A stretch of 64,000 nt of DNA from NCBI RefSeq assembly GCF_902832845.1, contig NZ_CADFDB010000004.1:434001-498000 (forward strand), given 5' to 3'. Under the pieces are notes generated by a model. The model was given only the letters and a program-made list of their open reading frames with translations, did not search any database and had not been told where the DNA came from. The DNA comes from Burkholderia metallica. Lineage in GTDB: Bacteria > Pseudomonadota > Gammaproteobacteria > Burkholderiales > Burkholderiaceae. Each line of letters begins with the position of its first letter. The stretch's first letter is position 1. A program made the translations under genes and the position numbers. Positions 19,846-30,135 of the stretch are shown here, one piece after another.

Positions 19846-20796
19846 ATGGATATTTTCGTCCAGCAGGTTCTCAACGGGCTGGTGCTCGGCAGTGTCTACG
19901 CCATCATCGCGTTGGGCTACACGATGGTGTACGGCATTCTCGGCATCATCAACTTCGCGCACGGCGACGTGCTGATGATCGGCGCGATGGTCGCGCTGTC
20001 GGCCATCACCGTGCTGCAGAACCATTTCCCCGGACTCGGCAACGTCGCAACGCTGACGATCGGCCTGGGCATCGCCGCGGTCGTCTGCGCGTTCGTCGGC
20101 TTCACGATCGAACGGGTCGCGTACCGGCCGCTGCGTCGCGCTCCGCGCCTCGCGCCGCTGATCACCGCGATCGGCGTGTCCATCCTGCTGCAGACCGCTG
20201 CGATGATCATCTGGTCGCGCAACCCGCTGCCGTTCCCGCAACTGCTGCCGACCGATCCGATCAACGTGATCAAGGCGACCGACACGACGCCCGGCGCCGT
20301 GATCTCGGTCACTGAAATCGTGATCATCGCGGTGGCGTTCATCGTGATGGGCGGCCTGCTCCTGCTCGTGCACAAGACCAAGCTCGGCCGTGCGATGCGC
20401 GCGATCGCGGAAAGCCCGAACACCGCGAGCCTGATGGGCGTGAACCCGAACTTCGTGATCTCGGCGACGTTCATGATCGGCTCCGCGCTCGCCGCGCTGG
20501 CCGGCGTGATGATCGCATCCGAATACGGCAACGTGCACTTCTACATGGGCTTCATCCCCGGCATGAAGGCATTCACGGCCGCGGTGCTGGGCGGGATCGG
20601 CAACCTCGGCGGTGCGATGGTCGGCGGCGTGCTGCTCGGCCTGATCGAGCAGCTCGGGGCCGGCTACATCGGCAACCTCACGGGCGGCGTATTCGGCAGC
20701 AACTATCAGGACGTGTTCGCCTTCATCGTGCTGATCATCGTGCTGGTGTTCCGTCCGTCCGGCCTGCTGGGCGAACGTGTCGCGGATCGCGCGTAA
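19846..20796 (+). CDS. livH: Branched-chain amino-acid ABC transporter permease LivH
   Basis: One of two inner-membrane permeases of a high-affinity LIV-type importer. The 316-aa protein is strongly hydrophobic with about eight membrane segments. Family phrases include IALGYTMVYGILGIINFAHG at the N-terminus and GMKAFTAAVLGGIGNLGGAM in the cytoplasmic loop that contacts the ATPases. It is preceded by AAGGAG and followed 18 bp later by livM. Confidence 0.96.
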   Translation: MDIFVQQVLNGLVLGSVYAIIALGYTMVYGILGIINFAHGDVLMIGAMVALSAITVLQNHFPGLGNVATLTIGLGIAAVVCAFVGFTIERVAYRPLRRAPRLAPLITAIGVSILLQTAAMIIWSRNPLPFPQLLPTDPINVIKATDTTPGAVISVTEIVIIAVAFIVMGGLLLLVHKTKLGRAMRAIAESPNTASLMGVNPNFVISATFMIGSALAALAGVMIASEYGNVHFYMGFIPGMKAFTAAVLGGIGNLGGAMVGGVLLGLIEQLGAGYIGNLTGGVFGSNYQDVFAFIVLIIVLVFRPSGLLGERVADRA

Positions 20797-20814
20797 CGGA
20801 AGGGAGCAAACAAC

Positions 20815-21984
<1,170 letters not shown>

Positions 21985-22007
21985 CCGACGGACAAGGGGA
22001 TATACAC

Positions 22008-22784
22008 ATGAGCGACAAGCAAATCCGACTGTCCGTGCAGGGCGTGAACAAGCGCTTCGGCGGGCTGCAGGCACTGTCCGACGTTGGTCTGCAGATCCGC
22101 GAAGGCGAGATCTACGGGCTGATCGGCCCGAACGGCGCCGGCAAGACGACGTTCTTCAACGTGATCACGGGCCTCTACACGCCGGACTCCGGCGACTTCA
22201 AGCTGGACGGCGAGAACTACACGCCGACGGCCGTGCACCAGGTGGCCAAGGCCGGCATCGCGCGCACGTTCCAGAACATCCGCCTGTTCGGCGGGATGAC
22301 GGCGCTCGAGAACGTGATGGTGGGCCGCCACGTGCGCACCAAGCACGGGCTGCTCGGCGCGGTGTTCCAGACGCCGGCCGAACGCCAGGAAGAGCGCGAG
22401 ATCAAGGAACGCGCGATCGAGCTGCTCGAGTACGTCGGCGTGTTGCAGTACGCCGATTACACGTCGCGCAACCTGTCGTACGGCCACCAGCGCCGGCTGG
22501 AAATCGCGCGGGCCCTCGCGACCGACCCGAAGCTGCTCGCGCTCGACGAGCCGGCGGCCGGGATGAACGCGACCGAGAAGGTCGAACTCACGCGCCTGCT
22601 CGACAAGATCCGCTCGGACGGCCGCACGATTCTCCTGATCGAGCACGACGTGAAGCTCGTGATGGGGCTGTGCAACCGGATGACGGTGCTCGATTACGGC
22701 AAGGTGATCGCCGAGGGTCTGCCGCAGGACGTGCAGAAGAATCCGAAGGTGATTGAGGCATATCTCGGCGCAGGGGTGCACTGA
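22008..22784 (+). CDS. livG: Branched-chain amino-acid ABC transporter ATP-binding protein LivG
   Basis: ATPase of the LIV importer, 258 aa. Walker A is GPNGAGKTT near 41-49, the signature LSYGHQRRLE near 158, Walker B LLALDEPAAGMN near 175, and the switch His follows in LLIEHD. ARTFQNIRLF is the LivG-specific Q-loop region. Its stop shares one base with the livF start. Confidence 0.96.
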   Translation: MSDKQIRLSVQGVNKRFGGLQALSDVGLQIREGEIYGLIGPNGAGKTTFFNVITGLYTPDSGDFKLDGENYTPTAVHQVAKAGIARTFQNIRLFGGMTALENVMVGRHVRTKHGLLGAVFQTPAERQEEREIKERAIELLEYVGVLQYADYTSRNLSYGHQRRLEIARALATDPKLLALDEPAAGMNATEKVELTRLLDKIRSDGRTILLIEHDVKLVMGLCNRMTVLDYGKVIAEGLPQDVQKNPKVIEAYLGAGVH

Positions 22785-23500
22785 TGGCAGCGGCAATGTT
22801 GAAAATCAAGGGCTTGCAGGTCAACTACGGCGGCATCCAGGCCGTCAAGGGCGTTGACATGGAAGTCCGTCAGGGCGAGCTCGTGACGCTGATCGGCGCG
22901 AACGGCGCAGGCAAGACCACGACGATGAAGGCGATCACGGGTCTCAAGGCTTATTCGGCGGGCGACATCGAGTACGACGGCAAGTCGATCAAGGGCGTGC
23001 CGTCGCACGAGCTGCTCAAGCGCGGCCTCGCGATGGTGCCGGAAGGCCGCGGGATCTTCGCGCGGATGTCGATCGTCGAGAACATGCAGATGGGCGCGTA
23101 CCTGCGCAACGACAAAGAGCAGATCAAGAAGGACGTCGATCGCATGTTCGGCTTCTTCCCGCGCCTGAAGGAGCGGGCGACGCAGCTCGCGGGCACGCTG
23201 TCGGGCGGCGAGCAGCAGATGCTCGCGATGTCGCGCGCGATCCTGTCGAAGCCGAAGCTGCTGCTGCTCGACGAGCCGTCGATGGGCCTGTCGCCGATCA
23301 TGGTCGAGAAGATCTTCGAAGTGGTGCGTGAAATCTCGAAGGAGGGCATCACGGTGCTGCTCGTCGAGCAGAACGCGCGCCTCGCGCTGCAGGCGGCCGA
23401 CCGCGGCTACGTGATGGATTCGGGCATGGTCACGATGGAAGGCGATGCGAAGCAGATGCTCGACGATCCGAAGGTGCGTGCCGCGTATCTGGGCGAGTAA
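22784..23500 (+). CDS. livF: Branched-chain amino-acid ABC transporter ATP-binding protein LivF
   Basis: Second ATPase of the importer, 238 aa. Walker A GANGAGKTT, signature LSGGEQQMLAMSRA, Walker B LLLLDEPSMGLSP and LLVEQNA. ATG at 22784 overlaps the livG TGA by one base, so the pair is translationally coupled. Last gene before a strong terminator. Confidence 0.96.
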   Translation: MAAAMLKIKGLQVNYGGIQAVKGVDMEVRQGELVTLIGANGAGKTTTMKAITGLKAYSAGDIEYDGKSIKGVPSHELLKRGLAMVPEGRGIFARMSIVENMQMGAYLRNDKEQIKKDVDRMFGFFPRLKERATQLAGTLSGGEQQMLAMSRAILSKPKLLLLDEPSMGLSPIMVEKIFEVVREISKEGITVLLVEQNARLALQAADRGYVMDSGMVTMEGDAKQMLDDPKVRAAYLGE

Positions 23501-23567
23501 TCGGGTGAACGATCAGGCCCGGTGACGCGTGGCGGCATGTGCCGCGCGCGTCGCACCCGGGCTTTCG

Positions 23568-23603
23568 AAAAGCTGTCACGGGATGCCGTGACAGCTTTTT
23601 TTT
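23568..23603 (+). terminator. Rho-independent terminator after livF
   Basis: AAGCTGTCACGG / CCGTGACAGCTT stem, GATG loop, followed by T8. Confidence 0.93.
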
Positions 23604-23773
23604 CGTGCCGTGCGATTCGGTGCGAACTTGTTCGGGTGGATGCGACTCCACTGGACTGTTGCGGCGCGTACGCAGCGCGGGAATGCCGGAGGCGGTCGCC
23701 CGACGCCCGTCCCCCGCAAACCGACACACGGGCCGTGTAGCATCGACGGCCGATCGGCACACGGAGAGCACGC

Positions 23774-24445
23774 ATGAGTCTGGACTACGGTTTCGTGAAG
23801 GCGAAGGTGACATCGGTGGCGAAGCTGAAGGGCTCGCAGCACGGCAGCGAGACCCAGTATCACGTCCACCTGACGCTCGCGTTGCCGGGCGGCGACTGGG
23901 ACGTCGCGATCAACGTCGGCACCAACGACGCGGACGACCTGCTGAACTACAAGCTCGTCTACGATTTCCACCACCCGATCACGCAGACGCTCGCGGCCGC
24001 GGCCGAAGGCTATACGGACCTGACGGGGCAGACTGCATTGCCCGCGCTCGATTACCTGCGCAGCGACATCCTGAACGAAACCGGCGCGTGGCGCGCGAGC
24101 GCCGTGATGGACGGCACCGAGCATGCGGAGCCGATCCCGTCGCTGCTGCGGCTCGTGAACGATGCGCAGTCGCAGGGGCTCGACGTCGTCGTGTTCGGCC
24201 GCTCGTATGCGGAAGGCAACGGCATCCACGATACGCACATGAACCAGGGGTCGACCGGCCCCAACTACCTGCACCGCGCGGGCGACGACCACAACGATCA
24301 CAACGACATCTGGCAGGACGGCGCGTTGATCGTACGCGTGAGCGACACGCAGTGGGCCGCGTATTTCGCCGCATTCGAGCAGCAGGCCGTGCCGACCGAC
24401 GCGCTCGGCAATCCGCTGCCCGGCGCGGGGCCGATCACGCGCTGA
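23774..24445 (+). CDS. DUF2278 (YukJ-like) family protein
   Basis: The 223-aa protein matches my recollection of the DUF2278/YukJ family, whose function is unknown. Characteristic parts are the opening LDYGFVKAKV, the strand-rich HVHLTLALPGGDWDVAINV, and the histidine/asparagine-rich GNGIHDTHMNQGS followed by DDHNDHNDIWQDGA, which could bind metal (inference). No signal peptide or membrane segment. It is a monocistron between the liv terminator and a convergent acetyltransferase gene. Confidence 0.8.
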   Translation: MSLDYGFVKAKVTSVAKLKGSQHGSETQYHVHLTLALPGGDWDVAINVGTNDADDLLNYKLVYDFHHPITQTLAAAAEGYTDLTGQTALPALDYLRSDILNETGAWRASAVMDGTEHAEPIPSLLRLVNDAQSQGLDVVVFGRSYAEGNGIHDTHMNQGSTGPNYLHRAGDDHNDHNDIWQDGALIVRVSDTQWAAYFAAFEQQAVPTDALGNPLPGAGPITR

Positions 24446-24469
24446 GGTGTGCGGCTGCCGGCCTTTGCT

Positions 24470-24934
24470 TCAAGCGGCCGGCAGCGTCTTGCCGAACGAG
24501 ATGCGTTCCTCGACGCGGTAGCCGAGCGCCGCGTAGAAGCGGCACGCATCGTCGTTGCCGGGCAGCACCTGCAGGTTGATCTTCAGGCAGCCGCGCGCGG
24601 CGAGCGCGCGTTCCGCATGCGCGATCAGCGCGCGGCCGATGCCGAGCCGACGCGCGTCGTTCGATACGCCGAACGAGTAGAGCCAGCCGCGATGCCCGTC
24701 GAAACCTGCCATCAGCGTGCCGACCACGCGTGCGCCGCTGGTCGCGACGAAGAACAGTTCCGGCTGCGTCGCGAGCTTCAGCTCGATCGATCGCAGCGGA
24801 TCGCGGTGCGGCGGCGCGTCCGCGTCTTCGTACTGCGGGAACGCGTCGCGCCAGACCGCGAGCACGGCCTCGGTGTCGGCGCGCTCGAACGGGCGGATTG
24901 CGACGGCATCGGCGGCATCGGCGGCGGTATCCAT
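24470..24934 (-). CDS. GNAT-family N-acetyltransferase
   Basis: Probable acetyl-CoA-dependent N-acetyltransferase of 154 aa. The pyrophosphate-binding motif A is RRLGIGRALIAHAE near 95-108; VVGTLMAGFDGHRGWLYSFGV is the preceding beta segment, and FYAALGYRVEE the C-terminal one. The substrate is unknown; overall form resembles YpeA-like acetyltransferases. It starts 13 bp after the argD-like gene, so the two are probably cotranscribed. Confidence 0.85.
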   Translation of the reverse strand: MDTAADAADAVAIRPFERADTEAVLAVWRDAFPQYEDADAPPHRDPLRSIELKLATQPELFFVATSGARVVGTLMAGFDGHRGWLYSFGVSNDARRLGIGRALIAHAERALAARGCLKINLQVLPGNDDACRFYAALGYRVEERISFGKTLPAA

Positions 24935-24947
24935 CGGCGGGGTCTCC

Positions 24948-26132
24948 TTAGAGCGTATCGAGAATCGACCGCAGCATCGCCATCATCTGGTCGATTTCTT
25001 CGGTCGTCACGTTCAGTGCGGGCATGAAGCGCAGCAGGTTCGGCCGCGCGGCGTTCAGCAGCAGGCCGTCGGGCTGCATGTCGCGCGCCTTCTCGACGAT
25101 CTGCGGGCCGATGTCCTTGCCGAGCAGCAGCGCGCGCAGCAGGCCCTCGCCGCGTTCGCCTTCGAAGCCGCGCTCCTCCGACAGCTCGAGCAGCTTGCGC
25201 TTCAGGTATTCGCTGCGCTCGCGCACGCTTTCGAGGAACCCGGGTGCGACGAGCTGCGAGATCACCGAATAACCGACCGCCGTCATCAGCGGGTTGCCGT
25301 TGTACGTGCCGCCCTGGTCGCCGGCCTCGAACACCGCGACGTCGGCCTTCGACAGCAGCGCGCCGAGCGGGGCGCCGCCGCCGATGCCTTTCGCGAGCGT
25401 CATCACGTCCGGCTCGATGCCGGACAGCTCGTACGCGAACAGCGTGCCCGCGCGGCCGCAGCCGCTTTGCACTTCGTCGACGATCAGCAGCAGGTTGTGC
25501 TGCTTCGTCAGCGCGCGCAGCGCCTGCATGAATTCACGCGTGGCCGGAATCACGCCGCCTTCGCCCTGGATCGGCTCGAGCATCACCGCGACGGTCTTGT
25601 CGGTGATCAGCTTCTCGACCGAGTTGATGTCGTTCAGCTCGGCCTTCGGGAAGCCCGGCACCTGCGGCGCGTAGATCGTGTCCCAGCCCGGCTTGCCGCT
25701 CGCCGACATCGTCGCGAGCGTGCGGCCGTGGAAGCTATGGTCGAACGTGATGATCTCGTACGCGCCGTTCTTGAACTTGCGGCCCCACTTGCGCGCGAGC
25801 TTGATCGCGCCTTCGTTCGCCTCCGCGCCGCTGTTCGTGAAGAACACCTTGTCGAACACGCTGTGCTGCGTGAGCAGGCCCGCGAGCTTCGCCATCGGCT
25901 CGTTGTAGAACGCCGGCGACGGGTTCAGCAGCTTTTCCGCCTGCGTCTTCAGCGCTTCGACGATGCCGTCGTTGCAGTGGCCGAGGCTGTTGACGGCCCA
26001 GCCCTGGATGAAGTCCAGATAGCGCTTGCCGGTGTGATCGTAGAGCCACGAGCCCTTGCCGTGCGTAAACACGATGTCGGGGCGGTTCGTGATGTACATC
26101 AGCGAGTCGATCGGATAATCGTTCAGGGGCAT
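24948..26132 (-). CDS. argD: Acetylornithine aminotransferase-type class III PLP enzyme
   Basis: Probable N-acetylornithine (and succinyl-diaminopimelate) aminotransferase for arginine synthesis. The 394-aa protein carries [29 protein letters not shown], the cofactor Asp in [13 protein letters not shown] and the PLP lysine in [13 protein letters not shown] near 243. I chose ATG 26132 ([10 protein letters not shown]); the upstream open frame crosses the terminator and is not coding. Class III aminotransferases are hard to separate, so another omega-amino substrate is possible. Confidence 0.88.
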   Translation of the reverse strand: MPLNDYPIDSLMYITNRPDIVFTHGKGSWLYDHTGKRYLDFIQGWAVNSLGHCNDGIVEALKTQAEKLLNPSPAFYNEPMAKLAGLLTQHSVFDKVFFTNSGAEANEGAIKLARKWGRKFKNGAYEIITFDHSFHGRTLATMSASGKPGWDTIYAPQVPGFPKAELNDINSVEKLITDKTVAVMLEPIQGEGGVIPATREFMQALRALTKQHNLLLIVDEVQSGCGRAGTLFAYELSGIEPDVMTLAKGIGGGAPLGALLSKADVAVFEAGDQGGTYNGNPLMTAVGYSVISQLVAPGFLESVRERSEYLKRKLLELSEERGFEGERGEGLLRALLLGKDIGPQIVEKARDMQPDGLLLNAARPNLLRFMPALNVTTEEIDQMMAMLRSILDTL

Positions 26133-26171
26133 GGCAGCAGACTCCAGCGGACGTTGAAAGGGAAACGGGCA

Positions 26172-26198
26172 ATAAAAAAGCCACGGAAGGCCGTGGCT
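26172..26198 (-). terminator. Rho-independent terminator after the ferredoxin-reductase gene
   Basis: AGCCACGG / CCGTGGCT stem with a four-base loop; on the minus strand it is followed by T6. It separates the reductase gene from argD; no other gene is visible in the 294-bp gap 26133-26426. Confidence 0.85.
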
Positions 26199-26426
26199 GA
26201 TGGGTTCGAACAGCTTGTGCGTAACCGGTGAAGCAGTGTGGAGGTTACGCGCGAGTCCGTGACGAGCCTGCGGCATCCGGGCGGAGCGGCGAGCGGCGAC
26301 GTCGAAGGGCGGACAGGAAGCAGTTCATGTGCGCAAGCATAAGGCATCCCGCGCCCCACTGTAAACCGCCGCGATGCCACGGATGTGACACGGCGGCGCG
26401 CAGCGGGGCGCGCTCGCGCCCGGCGC

Positions 26427-27458
26427 TCAGACCGGATGCGCGAGATCGGCGGCGCTCGTGAACGAGTCCGCGTAGAACTCGTCGGCCGGCAGCGCGTGGT
26501 GCTGCGTGAAGTCGCGCTGCGCGGACTCGACCATCACCGGCGCGCCGCACGCATACACCTGGTGGCCCGACAGGTCGGGCAGATCCTCGATCACCGCGCG
26601 ATGGACGAAGCCCGTGCGGCCCGTCCACTGGTCGCCGGCGTCCGGCTCGGAGAGCACCGGCACGTACTTGAAGTTCGGGATTTCGCGCGCCCACTGCTCG
26701 GCCAGCTCGCCGAGGTAGATGTCCTTCTTGCGGCGCGCGCCCCAGTAGAGCGTCATCGGGCGCGTGATGCCCATGTGCTTCACGTGCTCGATGATCGCCT
26801 TGATCGGCGCGAAGCCCGTGCCCGACGCGAGCAGCACGATCGGCTTGTCGGAATCTTCGCGCAGGAAAAATGTGCCGAGCGGGCCTTCGAAGCGCAGGAT
26901 GTCGCGCTCCTTCATCGCGCCGAACACGTGGTCGGTGAACTTGCCGCCCGGCATGTGGCGGATGTGCAGCTCGATCGGGCCTTCCTCGTGCGGCGCGTTC
27001 GCCATCGAGTAGCTGCGGCGCGAGCCGTCCTTCAGGATGAACTCGACGTACTGGCCCGCGAGATACTGCAGGCGTTCGTTGGCGGGCAGTTGCAGCCGCA
27101 CGACCATCACGTCGCCGGCCTTGCGCTCGAGCGCGGCGATCCGGCACGGCAGTTTCTTGACCTGCACGCCGTCGACGCCGGCGATTTCACGCACGTCGAT
27201 CTCGAGGTCGCATTGCGCCTTCGAGCAGCACAGCAGCGCGAGGCCGCGCGTGCGCTCGTCGTTGGACAGCGCCGATGCGGCGTGCGGACCCTGTTCGATC
27301 TGGCCCGACACGATCTGGCCCTTGCAGGAGCCGCACGCGCCGTTCTTGCAGCCGTACGGCAAGTGGACGTTCTGGCGCAGCGCGGCGGCCAGCACGGTTT
27401 CGTCCGACTCGACCTGGAATTGCCGGCCGCTTTGCTTGAGAGTGACGTTGAATGCCAT
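26427..27458 (-). CDS. 2Fe-2S ferredoxin / FAD-NAD(P)H oxidoreductase
   Basis: The 343-aa protein has an N-terminal plant-type ferredoxin domain (cluster cysteines C37, C42, C45 in YGCKNGACGSCKG, fourth in LLCCSK) and a C-terminal ferredoxin-NADP reductase module (RSYSMAN for FAD, LLASGTGFAPIKA for NAD(P)H, final CGAP). It therefore passes electrons from NAD(P)H through flavin to an iron-sulfur partner. Similar Burkholderia proteins are commonly labelled CDP-6-deoxy-3,4-glucoseen reductase, but no deoxysugar genes are nearby, so the acceptor is unknown. Confidence 0.88.
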   Translation of the reverse strand: MAFNVTLKQSGRQFQVESDETVLAAALRQNVHLPYGCKNGACGSCKGQIVSGQIEQGPHAASALSNDERTRGLALLCCSKAQCDLEIDVREIAGVDGVQVKKLPCRIAALERKAGDVMVVRLQLPANERLQYLAGQYVEFILKDGSRRSYSMANAPHEEGPIELHIRHMPGGKFTDHVFGAMKERDILRFEGPLGTFFLREDSDKPIVLLASGTGFAPIKAIIEHVKHMGITRPMTLYWGARRKKDIYLGELAEQWAREIPNFKYVPVLSEPDAGDQWTGRTGFVHRAVIEDLPDLSGHQVYACGAPVMVESAQRDFTQHHALPADEFYADSFTSAADLAHPV

Positions 27459-27566
27459 AGAACCAAACTAGAACAAGATGTGGGGGACCGTGCATGTCGA
27501 GCACGGCAGCTACAATGCAAGCCCGTTGCGCGTCGCGCAACGGCGGCTACTGATTTCGCAACCAAC

Positions 27567-28604
27567 ATGATCGCGACTCGAATCCTGCGCCGGCCGCGCG
27601 CACTGATCGTCGGCTGCGGCGACGTCGGCATGCGCTGCGTCGCGCAATGGCGCGACACGCGCCGCAACCTGCGGATCTTCGCGCTGACGAGCCACCCGGC
27701 CCGCCGCGACGAACTGCGCGCCGCGGGCGCGACACCGATCGTCGGCGACCTCGATCGCCGGGCGACGCTCGACCGCGTCGCGGGCCTCGCCCGCACGATC
27801 CTGCATCTCGCGCCGCCGCAGGCCGACGGGCGCGACGATCGCCGGACGCGTGCGCTGATCGCCGCAACGTGCATGCCCGCGCGACGGCCGGCGGCACCGC
27901 CGGCGCCGGCGATCGGCCGGCTTCGAACGCTGCGCTTCGCGACCCGACAGGCCGGTGCGCCCGTTCGGGGAGCGCGTATTGTACCCGACGGCCTTCGCGC
28001 GCCGACGCTCGTCTACGCCAGTACGACGGGCGTATACGGCGATTGCGGCGGGGCCCGCATCGACGAAACGCACCCGCTGCGCCCCGCGAATCCGCGTGCG
28101 TTCCGGCGCGTGTCGGCCGAGCGGCAACTGCGGGCGGCGACGGTGCGCGGCGTGCTGTCCGCGCGCATCGTGCGCATTCCGGGCATCTACGCGGCGAACC
28201 GTCTGCCGGTCGCGCGGCTCGAGCGCGGCACGCCGGCGCTCGAGCCGGCCGACGACGTCTACACGAACCACATCCACGCGGACGATCTCGCGGCGATCCT
28301 GCGCCGTGCGGCCGAACGCGGCAGGCCGGCGCGTGCCGTGCACGCGTCGGACGACAGCGAACTGCGGATGGGGGAGTATTTCGACCGGGTCGCGCAGGCG
28401 CTCGGCCTGCCGAAGCCGCCGCGCATCAGCCGTACGGACGCCGAGCGCCAGCTCGAACCGACGCTGCTGTCGTTCATGCGCGAGTCGCGACGCCTGTCCA
28501 ACACACGGCTCAAGGCCGAATTGTGCGTGACGTTGCGCTATCCGACCGTAGACGATTTCCTTCAAACGCTCGCGCCGGGCAGCGCGTCAGGTGAGCGCCG
28601 GTAA
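27567..28604 (+). CDS. NAD-dependent epimerase/dehydratase family protein (YeeZ-like)
   Basis: The 345-aa protein has a Rossmann start LIVGCGDVGMRC near residue 13, an atypical SDR-type middle with VYASTTGVYGD and a C-terminal substrate domain. The part from about residue 100 to 145 is rich in Pro, Ala and Arg and looks loosely conserved. Function is unknown; relatives are annotated as nucleoside-diphosphate-sugar epimerases. Start ATG 27567 is chosen because the upstream frame overlaps the divergent reductase gene. Its last 18 bp overlap the convergent small membrane-protein gene. Confidence 0.8.
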   Translation: MIATRILRRPRALIVGCGDVGMRCVAQWRDTRRNLRIFALTSHPARRDELRAAGATPIVGDLDRRATLDRVAGLARTILHLAPPQADGRDDRRTRALIAATCMPARRPAAPPAPAIGRLRTLRFATRQAGAPVRGARIVPDGLRAPTLVYASTTGVYGDCGGARIDETHPLRPANPRAFRRVSAERQLRAATVRGVLSARIVRIPGIYAANRLPVARLERGTPALEPADDVYTNHIHADDLAAILRRAAERGRPARAVHASDDSELRMGEYFDRVAQALGLPKPPRISRTDAERQLEPTLLSFMRESRRLSNTRLKAELCVTLRYPTVDDFLQTLAPGSASGERR

Positions 28605-28775
28605 CGCCTCGATCAGCAGGAAGCACAGCAGCGCACCGATCAGCGCGCCAATCAGGTTCGGATGATATTTGTGCTTCATGTGCATCGCGGCCAGCAGCCC
28701 GCCGATCACGATCACACCGATGACCGCGAACGCGATCATCACCGACGACAGCTCGAAAGTATGGTTGGCGTTCAT
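28587..28775 (-). CDS. Small two-pass membrane protein, function unknown
   Basis: 62 aa with two hydrophobic helices (about 12-30 and 43-58) joined by the short basic loop HMKHKYHPN, so an inner-membrane hairpin is predicted. A GGGAGA ribosome-binding site precedes ATG 28775. It overlaps the convergent epimerase gene by 18 bp. I do not recognise a family. Confidence 0.7.
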   Translation of the reverse strand: MNANHTFELSSVMIAFAVIGVIVIGGLLAAMHMKHKYHPNLIGALIGALLCFLLIEALPALT

Positions 28776-28880
28776 GATGTCTCCCCTGCATCGCTGCTTG
28801 TACAGCTTGTGATTTCAGTATAGCGGGGGAACCTGCGGTCGAGATGCGGTCGAACCTCGAACGGTCGTGCGGATTTTCCC

Positions 28881-29582
28881 TTACTTGCGCAGGGCAGCAA
28901 GGTCGGCGTCGTCGAGCCACCGCCAGGCGCCGGGTGCGAGGTCGTCAGGCAGCGCGAAGCCGCCGATACTTTCGCGATGCAGCGCTTCGACGCGGTTGCT
29001 CGCCGCCGCGACCATGCGCTTGACCTGGTGGTACTTGCCTTCGAGAACGGTCAGCGCGAGCGTGTGCGTGTCGCGCGCGTCGGCGGCGAGCGCCGCGATC
29101 GGTTTCGGCTCGCCGTGGAGCTGCACGCCGGTGCGCAGCGCGGCGAGCTGCGTGTCGTCGAGCGGGTGGCGCACGGTCGCGACGTAGGTCTTCGGCACCT
29201 TGCGCTTCGGCGACGTGTACGCGTGCACGAACTGGCCGTCGTCGGACAGCAGCAGCAGGCCCGTGGTGTCCTGGTCGAGCCGGCCGACGCACTGCACGCC
29301 GCGCGCGACGAGCGGCGCGGGCAGCAGGCTGAACACGCTCGCGTGGTGTTGCGGATCGCGCGAACACTCGTAACCGGCCGGCTTGTTGAGCGCGAGATAC
29401 GCGCGCGCGTGGAACGGCCACGCGGTATCGTCGACCGAGAACACGAGGCCGTCGGTGTCGAACGCGGCGTCGGGGTCGGTCGCGCCGGCGCCCGCCACGG
29501 CGACGCGGCCCGCTTCGATCAGGCCGCGGCACTGGCGGCGCGAGCCGAAGCCCTGGGTGTAGAGAATGCTTTCGAGATCCAT
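28881..29582 (-). CDS. rsuA: RsuA-type 16S rRNA pseudouridine synthase
   Basis: Predicted to isomerise a uridine (U516 in E. coli) of 16S rRNA. The 233-aa protein has an S4-like N-terminus (FGSRRQCRGLIEAGRV), the catalytic motif GRLDQDTTGLLL near 99-110 with the nucleophilic Asp, and the closing EGKYHQVKRM. The RsuA/RluB/RluE/RluF group is close, so the exact site is inferred from overall length and start. Divergent from the CopC gene. Confidence 0.85.
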   Translation of the reverse strand: MDLESILYTQGFGSRRQCRGLIEAGRVAVAGAGATDPDAAFDTDGLVFSVDDTAWPFHARAYLALNKPAGYECSRDPQHHASVFSLLPAPLVARGVQCVGRLDQDTTGLLLLSDDGQFVHAYTSPKRKVPKTYVATVRHPLDDTQLAALRTGVQLHGEPKPIAALAADARDTHTLALTVLEGKYHQVKRMVAAASNRVEALHRESIGGFALPDDLAPGAWRWLDDADLAALRK

Positions 29583-29697
29583 AGCGCGCGCATTCTATCA
29601 AGCGGCGGCGGTGGGGCGGCATGAACCCGCCTGCACTGGTAAGCTGCCGGTACGCCGCGCGGGGGCGCGGCGCCCGTTCATTTTTCACGGAAAGTCC

Positions 29698-30072
29698 ATG
29701 CCTTTCGCTTCGTTCCCGTTCGGCCGCCAGGCCGCCGCCGTCATCGCCGCCGCGACCGTCTCGTCGGCCGCGTTCGCACACGCGCACCTCGCGAAGAGCG
29801 ACCCGGCCGCGGGCGCGGTGGCCGCCGCCGCACCGGCCGCCGTCACGATCGACTTCACCGAGCCGCTGGAGCCGGCGTTCAGCTCGATCGTCGTCGTCGA
29901 CGGCGGCGGCAAGACGGTGTCCGACGGCCGCGCATGCATCGACGCGTCGAACCGCAAGCGGATGACGGTGCCGCTCACCGCGCTCGGCGCGGGCGCCTAC
30001 ACGGTGAAATGGGTGGCCGTCGCGACCGACGGGCATCGCACGCAGGGCGCGTACGGCTTCACCGTGAAGTGA
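29698..30072 (+). CDS. CopC-domain copper-resistance/periplasmic protein
   Basis: 124 aa. A signal peptide of about 27 residues ends at SSAAFA|HAHL, leaving an N-terminal His that is typical of the copper-binding CopC fold. The remainder is the cupredoxin-like beta domain ending TVKWVAVATDGHRTQGAYGFTV, where DGH supplies a second conserved histidine. The usual partner gene copD is absent here, so a stand-alone periplasmic copper chaperone is inferred. Confidence 0.85.
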   Translation: MPFASFPFGRQAAAVIAAATVSSAAFAHAHLAKSDPAAGAVAAAAPAAVTIDFTEPLEPAFSSIVVVDGGGKTVSDGRACIDASNRKRMTVPLTALGAGAYTVKWVAVATDGHRTQGAYGFTVK

Positions 30073-30135
30073 CGCAACGGCGCAGGCGGGCCCGTGCCAG
30101 GGCTGCCGCCGCCCCTATCCGACAGGGAGTCCCGC

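Noticed and set aside
26385-27566. Apparent 394-residue N-terminal extension of the epimerase-like gene
   Set aside because: It is antisense to the ferredoxin-reductase gene; the Rossmann motif and a natural start lie at 27567.
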